Source of the DNA: Lachnospiraceae bacterium AB2028
Lineage (GTDB): Bacteria > Bacillota > Clostridia > Lachnospirales > Lachnospiraceae
Assembly: GCA_000621425.1 (NCBI GenBank)
Contig: KK211275.1
Coordinates: 412,523 to 476,522 of the forward strand
DNA: 64,000 nucleotides
Direction: 5' to 3'
The position numbers were made by a program, and so were the translations under genes. The notes below the pieces were generated by a model. That model did no database searches. It was not told the DNA's origin and saw nothing but the letters and a program-made list of their open reading frames with translations. This document shows, piece by piece, positions 41,361 to 49,265 of this stretch. Every line of letters starts with the position of its first letter. Position 1 is the stretch's first letter.

Positions 41361-42608
41361 ATGGCTGAATTCTATGAACCGATGCTCTATATGTCCACAC
41401 CGGAACATCCTAATACCATGGGAGTGGGCATCGTGCTGAAGGAGTCTGTTGACGGAGATATCCTTCGAAACGCAGTGGAAGATCTAAGGACAAGATTTCC
41501 ATACTTTTATGTTAAGGCAGTTCCTTGTGGAAATGAGCTGACAGTAGCGGATAATTCGCTTCCTATGACGGTTAGAAATACCTGGGAGCCAATCAACCTT
41601 AGTTCAAAGGAATCAAATTTTCACCTTGCAGCCTGGAAGTTTGAAGGCAGAAGACTGGCTTTTGAGATTTCACACTCTCTGACGGATGGAGCAGGTGTTT
41701 TTCCATATATAAAGAGCACATTGTTTTTATACCTATCGCGCAGGTATGGAATTTCTTTTGATAAAGAAGGCTTTCGTCTTCCGGGGGATAAGATATCGTT
41801 GTCTGAGATAGGAAATCCCTTTGAGGAACTTGATATAGACGGGGCAGAAGAGCCTGTGTATAACAAGAAGACCATACCTGATTTCTACAGGTTTAGTGAT
41901 GGTACGCTTAAAGATCCGTTTGCGACATATGTGCGAATCCCTGAGTCGCAGATGATGAAGTATTGCAGCGATTACGATGGGAGTCCCAATACTTTTTTGG
42001 CTGTGATGTTTGCAAGGGCGGTTAGGCGATATGATCCTGAAAGTGATAAGACAGTCAGCATCTCCATAGCCGTTGATCATAAGGCTATGCTTGGTAATTA
42101 TGACAATTACCGTATGTTTGCGAATGTCGTTGAACTGGATTTTGCCAAAGACAGGTCGCTTGAGGATATTGGCAAGAATTGCACCATAGCCAGGGGGCAG
42201 GTAATGCTGCAGGCTTCTCCGGAAAATTCTCTATGGACAATGAAGCAAAGAAAGGCAACTTATGCAAAACTTAATCAGGTGCCACTTGAGATGAAACTTG
42301 GAATGATTGCCAAATCCGCAGGAAGCCTCAGGTGGAGTATTGCAATATCCTATGCTAATAGCAGGTCTTTCGGCCCGCTTGATCCGTATATTGATGAACT
42401 GTATGCGATGTCAGAGCCCGGTGTAGCGGATGTTTTATGCGAGATTGCCTGCATCAATCACAATTTCTTTTTGTGTATCGCACGAACCTTCCCTTCAGAA
42501 AAGTTTACGGATATATTCATGGATGAACTGTCTTCGGTAGGGATTGATTATGAAGTTACAGGCACAGAGCCTTTTCACCTGTGTGGGGCTGAGGCATACA
42601 GGAAATGA
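41361..42608 (+). CDS. Condensation/alcohol acyltransferase-like protein
   Basis: A 415-residue enzyme of the CoA-dependent acyltransferase (condensation-domain) fold. The catalytic motif HSLTDGAG (HxxxDG) is at about residue 107; NTFLAVMFARAVR and SISIAVDHKAML follow, as in AATase/PapA-like proteins. It may transfer an acyl group to an alcohol or lipid. ATG 41361 is 8 bases after GGAGG; a start at 41319 is weaker. No peptide synthetase or polyketide genes are near, so a role in a lipid or signalling product is more likely. Confidence 0.8.
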   Translation: MAEFYEPMLYMSTPEHPNTMGVGIVLKESVDGDILRNAVEDLRTRFPYFYVKAVPCGNELTVADNSLPMTVRNTWEPINLSSKESNFHLAAWKFEGRRLAFEISHSLTDGAGVFPYIKSTLFLYLSRRYGISFDKEGFRLPGDKISLSEIGNPFEELDIDGAEEPVYNKKTIPDFYRFSDGTLKDPFATYVRIPESQMMKYCSDYDGSPNTFLAVMFARAVRRYDPESDKTVSISIAVDHKAMLGNYDNYRMFANVVELDFAKDRSLEDIGKNCTIARGQVMLQASPENSLWTMKQRKATYAKLNQVPLEMKLGMIAKSAGSLRWSIAISYANSRSFGPLDPYIDELYAMSEPGVADVLCEIACINHNFFLCIARTFPSEKFTDIFMDELSSVGIDYEVTGTEPFHLCGAEAYRK

Positions 42609-42814
42609 GCCCGGGTACTTACCCGCATAATTTATTTGTTGAAAATGTAACCTTTTTCGGAAAGAAGCGTGAGAACGGAAGTTTAAACCAATATTTTGGA
42701 TGTTATCAGGAATTCATCGATTATCCTGATGGAAGCTTTGAGATGGCACATGTTGGAGCATATGAAATGGGTGAAGATGCAAATGCCGAGAAGTTCAAGG
42801 AAAAGCATGTTTGA
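42605..42814 (+). CDS. Hypothetical small protein
   Basis: A 69-residue frame overlapping the acyltransferase stop by four bases (ATGA). FVENVTFFGKKRENGSLNQY and GSFEMAHVGAYEMGEDANAE read like real protein, but no family is recognised and there is no separate ribosome site. It may be a tail piece of a once longer gene, translated by coupling. Confidence 0.45.
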   Translation: MSPGTYPHNLFVENVTFFGKKRENGSLNQYFGCYQEFIDYPDGSFEMAHVGAYEMGEDANAEKFKEKHV

Positions 42815-42882
42815 GATAAGCCCAAACTTTGGAAGACAAAAATAAAACGAAATATATAATTCAAAGAATACAGGAGGATAAC

Positions 42883-43440
42883 ATGGAGCAGATTAATCAG
42901 GAAATAGCGATACGCTTTGGTACACAGTATCCGATACCTTTTCGGGACGGAAAGACCGGTATGAATGTATATGTTCGTGCTAATGGGAGTGCCAGGGTGG
43001 TTGTCAAGGATCCGGCAAAATACACAAGTCCGGATGATGTAGAGAGTAGAGGAAAAATGATTGCTGTAGATCAGCTTATGAAGGCAGTAGAATCATTAAG
43101 CGGAACAGTGGATGCCATGTCTCTTCAGATGCAGTCGGGGGAAATAGCAAGGAGCATGTCTGAGGGCTTTAAGGAATACGGTCTTGAAGCGGCAGCAATC
43201 ACGATAATGAATATCGGACCTGATGAGGAATCCGCTGAGAGGTTAAAAAAGAATGTTTCTGATAGTTCTTTCTCGGCTGCACAGCTGAACGAAATGATGC
43301 AGAAAGCTACGGCGGCTGCCCAGGCTGTCAGTGCACCGAAGGCATCAGCGGCACAGGATAGTTTCCCTAAATTCTGTCAGTACTGCGGGGCTAAGGCCGG
43401 AAGCAGATTCTGTCCGGAATGCGGGAAACAGCTGGTTTAG
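42883..43440 (+). CDS. SPFH-like protein with C-terminal zinc ribbon
   Basis: A 185-residue protein. IAIRFGTQYPIPFRDGKTGM near residue 7 and the following NGSARVVVKDPAKY resemble the SPFH (virion-core/YdjL-type) domain; a helical part (SEGFKEYGLEAAAITIMNIG) follows. The end has two CxxC pairs, FCQYCGAKAGSRFCPECGK. The usual N-terminal 100 residues of SPFH proteins are absent, so this is a mini version. GGAGG precedes ATG 42883. Possible membrane-scaffold role. Confidence 0.6.
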   Translation: MEQINQEIAIRFGTQYPIPFRDGKTGMNVYVRANGSARVVVKDPAKYTSPDDVESRGKMIAVDQLMKAVESLSGTVDAMSLQMQSGEIARSMSEGFKEYGLEAAAITIMNIGPDEESAERLKKNVSDSSFSAAQLNEMMQKATAAAQAVSAPKASAAQDSFPKFCQYCGAKAGSRFCPECGKQLV

Positions 43441-43513
43441 TTTAAGATATATGGAACGAATGATTAACCGATTCTGGAAATAAGGAACAGTGTAAGACAA
43501 GGGAACATGTAGG

Positions 43514-44110
43514 ATGGCTAAGGAAAACAAAGAAAGCCTGATAAAACAGATTTCATTATTCACGATAATAGAGATCCTGATACTGGCGTTCGGAGTTTTT
43601 CTTAGTGTTCACAGTACCCTGAAACCTTTAAAATACACCTACGACTATGCATGGTGCTTTATATTCGCGTTTCTTGGTATCGGCTTTATAGCTGTACTCA
43701 TAATATTCATAAAGAAAAAATGGATTTGGATCGTCGGAAGCGGTCTTATATTCGGATATCTTATAATTGCGGGTTTCGGATCCATAGTATGCGAGATGAA
43801 TTACTCTCGTCTTAGATATCTGGAATATTACAAAGACAAAACAATTCAGGCTGAGGTGGACGGCGTTGATTATGAATGGGATCAGCAAAGTGTAACCTAT
43901 AATTCAAGCGGGCTTGAATATTACGGTATGGATTTAAGCTCTTCTCAAAGTTCGATGGCATATTCCAATAGCAGTATGCCTATAGCAGTGATAATAGATG
44001 GCGAAAAGACATCCTACCCGGTATACAAGGATTCAGTTTCTGAAAATGTATATATAGAGATAACTTCTGCAGGAACCGGGATTTATCTGATTCTTTCACC
44101 GAAAAAGTAA
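43514..44110 (+). CDS. Hypothetical membrane protein
   Basis: A 198-residue protein with three membrane helices (about 14-32, 43-65, 70-92) followed by an outside domain of 100 residues rich in Tyr, Ser and Asp (VTYNSSGLEYYGMDLSSSQS). The outside part is beta-like. No family recognised. A terminator shared with tRNA-Gly follows. Confidence 0.6.
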   Translation: MAKENKESLIKQISLFTIIEILILAFGVFLSVHSTLKPLKYTYDYAWCFIFAFLGIGFIAVLIIFIKKKWIWIVGSGLIFGYLIIAGFGSIVCEMNYSRLRYLEYYKDKTIQAEVDGVDYEWDQQSVTYNSSGLEYYGMDLSSSQSSMAYSNSSMPIAVIIDGEKTSYPVYKDSVSENVYIEITSAGTGIYLILSPKK

Positions 44111-44156
44111 GTACAGTATTAGTTGTTCACCCTGTTCACCCTGTTAAAAAACAAGT

Positions 44157-44194
44157 AAAAAGCCCTCAAATCCTTTGATTTAAGGGCTTTCTTT
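44157..44194. terminator. Bidirectional terminator between membrane protein and tRNA-Gly
   Basis: AAAAGCCCTCAAATC pairs with GATTTAAGGGCTTT; T residues follow on the plus strand and A precede it. Just before it, TGTTCACCC occurs twice in tandem at 44124-44141. Confidence 0.85.
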
Positions 44195-44198
44195 ATCA

Positions 44199-44269
44199 AG
44201 CGGGTGAGGGGAATCGGACCCCCGTATTCAGCTTGGAAGGCTGACATTCTACCATTGAACTACACCCGC
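44199..44269 (-). tRNA. tRNA-Gly (anticodon TCC)
   Basis: A 71-nt cloverleaf on the minus strand: acceptor GCGGGTG with CACCCGC, D-arm GTTCAATGGTAGAAT, anticodon loop CTTCCAA, and T-arm with TCCGATT. CCA is not encoded. Confidence 0.93.
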
Positions 44270-44482
44270 AAACAAAGTTATTCTATACTTTGCCATTGAT
44301 AATGTCAAGCGTTTTTTTTGTTTTGATGGGTTTTGGATAGTTTGCATAATGAAATGGTTGTTTTGATGTGAAATATAGTCAAAAAATCAGCTTAACATAA
44401 ATCAAAAAGTGTCTATAATGAGACCGTCAAAAAAAAAATTATTTTATGCGGACCGAAAGAAGTGGTCCCAAGGAGGAGAAAA

Positions 44483-45130
44483 ATGAAAAAGAAGTTAGTG
44501 ATGACAATGTTAGCCGGTGTTATGAGCCTTGCACTTTGCACAGCTTGTACATCAGAAACAGCACCTACAGAGGAAGTTGCAACCGAGGAAGCTACCGAGG
44601 AAGTTACTGAAGAGCCTACCGAAGAGGTTGTTGAGGAGCCTACAGAGGAAGCAACTGAAGAGACAGACGAGATCGATGTTGAGGCTGAGCTTGAGACAGT
44701 CCAGGCTTCCCTTACATACATGGGTGGTCTCTATGTAAACGGAAACCCTGACTGCGATATGGAACTTGCTCTTTTCAAAAACGAAGAGGGTGAGCTGCTC
44801 GGAATCGTTTATGATCAGGGAAGCATTGAGTATGGCTATTATGAGACTGAGGATGGAACTCTTGAGGATGGTACAGAGTATACTATCGTTAAGCTTGGTG
44901 ACAAGACTTTCGGTTACTACTTTGATGAGTCTCTTGAGACAGGTATCCTTGTTGACCAGGATGGCAACGTAAACGAGGCACTTGCACTTGATGAGAGCGT
45001 AGCAAGGGATCTTGTTGCTACTACAATCGTAGGCGAAGCTGTTGATGAGGTTCTTGAAGAGGACGCTGATGCAGAGGTTGAGGAAGACGCTGAGGTTGAG
45101 GAAGAGAAAGAGAAAGAGAACGCTGAATAA
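44483..45130 (+). CDS. Acidic lipoprotein with Thr-Glu repeats
   Basis: A 215-residue protein with a lipoprotein signal ending in LALCTAC (lipidated Cys near residue 19). Residues 20-65 are an acidic linker of TEE/PTEEV-type repeats. A compact domain of about 110 residues follows (LTYMGGLYVNGNPDCDMELA, then KLGDKTFGYYFDES), then a Glu-rich tail. No family recognised. ATG 44483 is 6 bases after AGGAGG. It is transcribed alone, ending at 45189, and is probably displayed outside the membrane. Confidence 0.75.
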   Translation: MKKKLVMTMLAGVMSLALCTACTSETAPTEEVATEEATEEVTEEPTEEVVEEPTEEATEETDEIDVEAELETVQASLTYMGGLYVNGNPDCDMELALFKNEEGELLGIVYDQGSIEYGYYETEDGTLEDGTEYTIVKLGDKTFGYYFDESLETGILVDQDGNVNEALALDESVARDLVATTIVGEAVDEVLEEDADAEVEEDAEVEEEKEKENAE

Positions 45131-45188
45131 TCAGCCCTTTGAAAACTGTTTAGCAGTTTTTCCTTATTCATGGTAAAATAATATATGG

Positions 45189-45223
45189 AGCCCGGATGCT
45201 GTGATACCGGCACCCGGGTTTTT
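45189..45223 (+). terminator. Terminator after the acidic lipoprotein gene
   Basis: CCCGGATGC and GGCACCCGGG pair around a 9-base loop with small mismatches, followed by TTTTTG. Confidence 0.8.
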
Positions 45224-45301
45224 GTTTGTTGTGGGGAATGGACGGATGATATTCATCCGTGATTATTTGTTAGCTAACGCAGACATGGGAGGGTTATGAT
45301 C

Positions 45302-45931
45302 ATGAACGAGAACATCATAAAAAGAAACGAACTTCTTGCACAGAAGGTTGTAAAGGGGCTTGGGTCAAGAAATATGACCGGGTACTACGCACCGACCGCA
45401 GAAGAAGCATTGAAGAAGGCCTTGGAACTGATCCCTGAAGGCTCTACGGTAACAATGGGCGGTGCCATGAGTGCGCATGAGATAGGACTTGTGGAAGCTC
45501 TTAAGAATGGAAATTATGATTTTGTCGACAGGGATAAAGCTACGGATAAGCGTGCGGCCATGCTTAAGGCCTACGATGCGGATTTCTTCCTTTCGAGTGT
45601 AAATGCCATGACTGATGACGGCATACTTGTAAATATAGACGGAAATGCCAATAGGGTATCGGCAATAGCCCAGGGACCGAAGAACGTGCTTTTTATCGTT
45701 GGGATGAACAAGGTATGCAGCGATATTGATGCAGCAATGAAGCGGGCAAGAAATGTGGCGGCACCCATAAACGCGCAGCGCTTTGGACTGGAAACGCCAT
45801 GTGCCAAGACCGGTAAATGCATGGACTGCAAGTCACCGGATACTATCTGCTGCCAGTTTCTGATCACAAGGTTTTCAAGGCATGAGGGCCGGATACATGT
45901 GATACTGGTAGGAGAGGAGCTTGGGTTCTGA
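45302..45931 (+). CDS. LUD-domain lactate utilization protein (LutC-like)
   Basis: A 209-residue LUD domain protein: GSTVTMGGAMSAHEIGLVEA near residue 45, FFLSSVNAMTDDGILVNIDG near 98, and GPKNVLFIVGMNKV, the standard order of DUF162/LUD proteins. A Cys-rich stretch follows near 168 (CAKTGKCMDCKSPDTICC). Family members work in lactate oxidation (LutC) or as stand-alone redox proteins. ATG 45302 is 8 bases after GGAGGG. No lutA or lutB is near. Confidence 0.88.
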   Translation: MNENIIKRNELLAQKVVKGLGSRNMTGYYAPTAEEALKKALELIPEGSTVTMGGAMSAHEIGLVEALKNGNYDFVDRDKATDKRAAMLKAYDADFFLSSVNAMTDDGILVNIDGNANRVSAIAQGPKNVLFIVGMNKVCSDIDAAMKRARNVAAPINAQRFGLETPCAKTGKCMDCKSPDTICCQFLITRFSRHEGRIHVILVGEELGF

Positions 45932-46036
45932 GTAGGTTCGCTTATTTGCTAAAACAATATTATTTGCTATAATTGCCTTACCAAACAGCCAACAGGAAGG
46001 CGGTTTCCTTCCGGCCCGGCAATTAATGAACGATAA

Positions 46037-46078
46037 AAACGATCACTGTTCTGCTAAGAACGAGTGGTCGTTTTTTTT
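46037..46078 (+). terminator. Terminator after the LUD gene
   Basis: AAACGATCACT pairs with AGTGGTCGTTT (one G:T), and eight T follow. Two more short GC hairpins lie at 46108-46135, on the 3' side of tRNA-Leu. Confidence 0.85.
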
Positions 46079-46160
46079 GCGGTTCTTACAAATAATCACC
46101 AATGTAAGTCCCGCCGGGACTTTTCAAAAAAAGCCCCGGCTGACGCAGGGGGATTTTCTA

Positions 46161-46244
46161 TGCCGGTGGCGGGACTTGAACCCGCACGTAGTTGCCTACA
46201 ACAGATTTTGAGTCTGCCTCGTCTGCCAATTCCGACACACCGGC
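46161..46244 (-). tRNA. tRNA-Leu (anticodon CAA)
   Basis: An 84-nt class II tRNA on the minus strand: acceptor GCCGGTG with CACCGGC, anticodon loop CTCAAAA giving CAA, a long variable arm (GTAGGCAACTAC), and T-arm TTCAAGT. CCA is not encoded. Confidence 0.93.
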
Positions 46245-46305
46245 TTAAAACCGTGTCAATAATACCATGTATAATGAAATAAAACAAGATGAAATGTTTA
46301 TTAAG

Positions 46306-46333
46306 TTGACATAACATGTAAAAATGATATGAT
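46306..46333 (+). promoter_or_regulatory. Promoter of the ABC/CARDB/FtsX operon
   Basis: TTGACA at 46306-46311 and TATGAT at 46328-46333 are 16 bases apart. A leader of about 150 nt precedes the first start codon. Confidence 0.6.
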
Positions 46334-46492
46334 ATTCATGTATGTTTACAGATAAGACTGCCTTGTTTTTACCTTAATTTAATAAAATTTTTCATAAAAC
46401 ACGTTTTAAGGTACGGTTACGGTACGGCAGGTGTGATATAAAGCTTATGGATCAATCGAAAATATGTAAGCTTTTGTGAATGATAACGGAAA

Positions 46493-47407
46493 ATGGATAA
46501 TTCAGAAAAGAAAAAGTACGCAATAAAGGTCAAGAACCTCTATAAGATATATATGATCGGCACAAATAAAGTCAGGGCTTTGAATGGTGTTGATTTTGCT
46601 ATAGAAAAGGGGACTTTTTGCTGTATCGTCGGTACTTCGGGCTCAGGAAAGTCCACGCTTCTTAATATGATGGCAGGTCTGGAACCGCCTACCAAGGGGG
46701 AGATCGTGATCGCGGGCGAGCATATGGAAAGAAAAAACGAAGCTCAGCTTGTTAATTTCCGCCAGGCTCATGTGGGTTTCATTTTCCAGTCTTATAATCT
46801 TCTTCCCAATATGACAGCAATAGAAAATATAGCGCTGCCTCTCACTTTCCAGGGGATGGATAAGGCTACGCGTATAAAGAAAGCAAAAAAAGCACTGAAA
46901 CTGGTAGGTCTTCAGGAATTTGGAAATCACAGGCCGGGGCAGATGTCCGGCGGTCAGCAGCAGCGTGTTGGCATAGCGAGGGCCCTTGTTGTAAATCCGG
47001 AAATCATATTTGCGGATGAGCCTACTGGAAACCTTGATTCCAATACCACGCTTGATGTTCTGAAACTGATCAAGAAGATCGTTGCCGAGAATAAACAGAC
47101 TGTCGTGATGGTTACTCATGATAATAACCTGGCTTCCTACGGCGATATGATCATACATATTAAAGATGGAAAGATCACTGAGATCGAGCAGAACAGACAG
47201 GTCAATGATGATCTTGATAATGTAGAACTTGGCGGTACGTTAGATATTCCAAGTGAGACGTCAGGGGAAGCGGCAGCATCATCGCCGCCTGTGGAACCAC
47301 AGCCGCTGCCTACAGAACCGGACATGGCATTAGGACAGAACATAACAGTTCCGGCGTATGCAGGTTACCATCCTGATATTTCAGGAACGGATACAGGCAG
47401 CACTTAG
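46493..47407 (+). CDS. ABC transporter ATP-binding protein, MacB/LolD type
   Basis: A 304-residue ATPase. Walker A GTSGSGKST is near residue 47, the Q-loop is in FIFQSYNLLPN, the signature MSGGQQQRVGIARAL near 154, and Walker B IIFADEPTGNLDS near 174. This is the MacB/FtsE/LolD type that drives mechanotransmission through FtsX-like permeases rather than classic transport. A 65-residue Pro- and Ala-rich tail (after residue 240) is unusual. The anchored CARDB protein and the permease gene follow in the same operon. Confidence 0.93.
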   Translation: MDNSEKKKYAIKVKNLYKIYMIGTNKVRALNGVDFAIEKGTFCCIVGTSGSGKSTLLNMMAGLEPPTKGEIVIAGEHMERKNEAQLVNFRQAHVGFIFQSYNLLPNMTAIENIALPLTFQGMDKATRIKKAKKALKLVGLQEFGNHRPGQMSGGQQQRVGIARALVVNPEIIFADEPTGNLDSNTTLDVLKLIKKIVAENKQTVVMVTHDNNLASYGDMIIHIKDGKITEIEQNRQVNDDLDNVELGGTLDIPSETSGEAAASSPPVEPQPLPTEPDMALGQNITVPAYAGYHPDISGTDTGST

Positions 47408-47465
47408 AATTGTTTTACTATAATATAATATTCATTGGAAACAGAGCATATCAAGGAGAATTCAA

Positions 47466-49262
47466 ATGGCAAACAGGAATATGAAGAAGAACAGCATAGG
47501 AGAGGGAGTTATCAGGCTGACGATAGTGCTGGCTGCAGTACTTATTGCGCTTTCGGCAGCTTTGTTTATCCCGGAAAAGGGTGATAGAGCCGAGGCTGTA
47601 AGTATCAGCATAAACGGTGATAAAAACGGCATGATAAAAAATGCCGACCGAGAGGCTGCGTATGTAATACTTCTGGAGCATATGAATACCCTTAAGAAGA
47701 AGGATCTGTCGGCAGCACAGAGAGCAAAGCTTGATGAGATAATGTATGATGCTAATGTCTATATAGCAAACACAGAGATGACTGTTTATCAGCTGGAGTC
47801 CTATATTGCTACGGTAAAGGATAGGATGGACGATGCTGCAGAAAATGTTCCTAAAGCTGAGCAGTTCCTGTTCATAGACAACAGAAGCGCAATTACATCT
47901 GCAAAGTATGGTGAAGCAACGGCTCTTACATTGTCTGTTGTAAACCTTGGCGATACTTCGGTTTCTGATGTGGTGATCACTCCGACGGTCAGCACAGACC
48001 TGGCAAAGTGGCCTTTTGTGATCCAGACTGCATCTGACGCAAGGATAATAAAAACTTTAAGGCCTGCGTCATCAATAGAAGAATCATATGGCCTTGCAGG
48101 GCAGGCAGTGTGGAATTTCGTGGTTGCTGACGGTGCAAAGACCGGTGTCTATCCTTTGACATTCCACGTGATGTACTACAGGAATGGCGCTATGGAAGAA
48201 TCAGACCTTACAACTTATATAAACATCAAAGGCAAGAGTTCCAGCGGAAAGCTTAATGAGGACGAAAAAGACAAGAAGGATGATGATAAGGTTTCTACCC
48301 CGCGTATAATCGTAACCGGATTCACTACCGATCCGGAAGAAATCTATGCAGGCGATACCTTTAAACTTAATATCACGGTTCAGAATACATCTACATACAC
48401 TGCGGTAAAGAATATACAGTTTGATCTGACCGCGGCAAATACCGGCGATGATCAGAAGACTACTTACGAGGCATTTTTGCCTACCTCCGGTTCTGCAACC
48501 ATGTATTTGGACAGCATCGGCCCCGGAGAAACAGCAGAGCTTAGTCTTGAACTTGCGGCAAGGGGGGATCTGACGAAGAGACCGTATGCTGTAAATCTTG
48601 AAATGAATTATGAGGATGCATATAAGAATCCTTTCAAGTCTGACAGCAATTTTTCAATCCCTGTTAATCAGGCGGCAAGAGTTGATACAGGCAATTATGA
48701 GATATCACCTGAGTTTGCTATGGTCGGAGAATCTGTGGATGTCTGCTTTTCTATTTACAATAAAGGGCAGACAACACTTTATAATGTCCAGGTGGATTTT
48801 CAGAGTGATTCTTTTGAGGGCGGAAGTACTTATGTGGGCAAACTGGAGTCAGGGGGCGTGGGCGATGTTGACGCAACGTTAAATGCCATAGCACCCAGCA
48901 CGGATGACGGTACTGTAATCGCGGTCATCAGCTATGAAGATGAATCGGGCAATGTTTCCACATTGGAGCACGAATTGGAAATTTATGTGGAAGAATATGT
49001 CGGAATGGATTTCAATGAAATAGATGAAGACGGTGACGGAATAATGGAGGGCATTGACTATGACGGCGACGGCATAGTTGATGAGTATTATGAAGGCATG
49101 GAAAAGAGCGGTTTCCCTGTCTGGATCATAGTAGTAATTGCTGTAGCCGTGCTGCTTGTAGTCATAGTTGTAATTATCATAATAATAGTTGTAGTTTCGA
49201 AAAAGAAAAAGAAAAAGGCTATGGAGCTTGCGGCGGCTGTTGATGATGACGATGAGGACTGA
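47466..49262 (+). CDS. Anchored extracellular protein with CARDB-like domains
   Basis: A 598-residue protein: N-terminal membrane segment (residues 15-35), helical region to about 125, then several CARDB/COG1361-type beta-sandwich repeats (LSVVNLGDTSVSDVVITP, LNITVQNTSTYTAVKNIQFD, CFSIYNKGQTTLYNVQVD). Near 520 a calcium-type DEDGDGIMEGIDYDGDGIVD precedes a C-terminal membrane helix and a basic tail. It takes the position that membrane-fusion proteins hold in MacA-MacB operons, so it probably links the ATPase-permease pair to the envelope. Confidence 0.82.
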   Translation: MANRNMKKNSIGEGVIRLTIVLAAVLIALSAALFIPEKGDRAEAVSISINGDKNGMIKNADREAAYVILLEHMNTLKKKDLSAAQRAKLDEIMYDANVYIANTEMTVYQLESYIATVKDRMDDAAENVPKAEQFLFIDNRSAITSAKYGEATALTLSVVNLGDTSVSDVVITPTVSTDLAKWPFVIQTASDARIIKTLRPASSIEESYGLAGQAVWNFVVADGAKTGVYPLTFHVMYYRNGAMEESDLTTYINIKGKSSSGKLNEDEKDKKDDDKVSTPRIIVTGFTTDPEEIYAGDTFKLNITVQNTSTYTAVKNIQFDLTAANTGDDQKTTYEAFLPTSGSATMYLDSIGPGETAELSLELAARGDLTKRPYAVNLEMNYEDAYKNPFKSDSNFSIPVNQAARVDTGNYEISPEFAMVGESVDVCFSIYNKGQTTLYNVQVDFQSDSFEGGSTYVGKLESGGVGDVDATLNAIAPSTDDGTVIAVISYEDESGNVSTLEHELEIYVEEYVGMDFNEIDEDGDGIMEGIDYDGDGIVDEYYEGMEKSGFPVWIIVVIAVAVLLVVIVVIIIIIVVVSKKKKKKAMELAAAVDDDDED

Positions 49263-49265
49263 TGA

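Noticed and set aside
46026-46282. Short plus-strand frames across tRNA-Leu
   Set aside because: They read through the tRNA and its flanking hairpins and have no coding character.
48610-48882. 90-residue alternative frame inside the CARDB gene
   Set aside because: The CARDB-like frame is continuous and has clear repeats; this one has no support.
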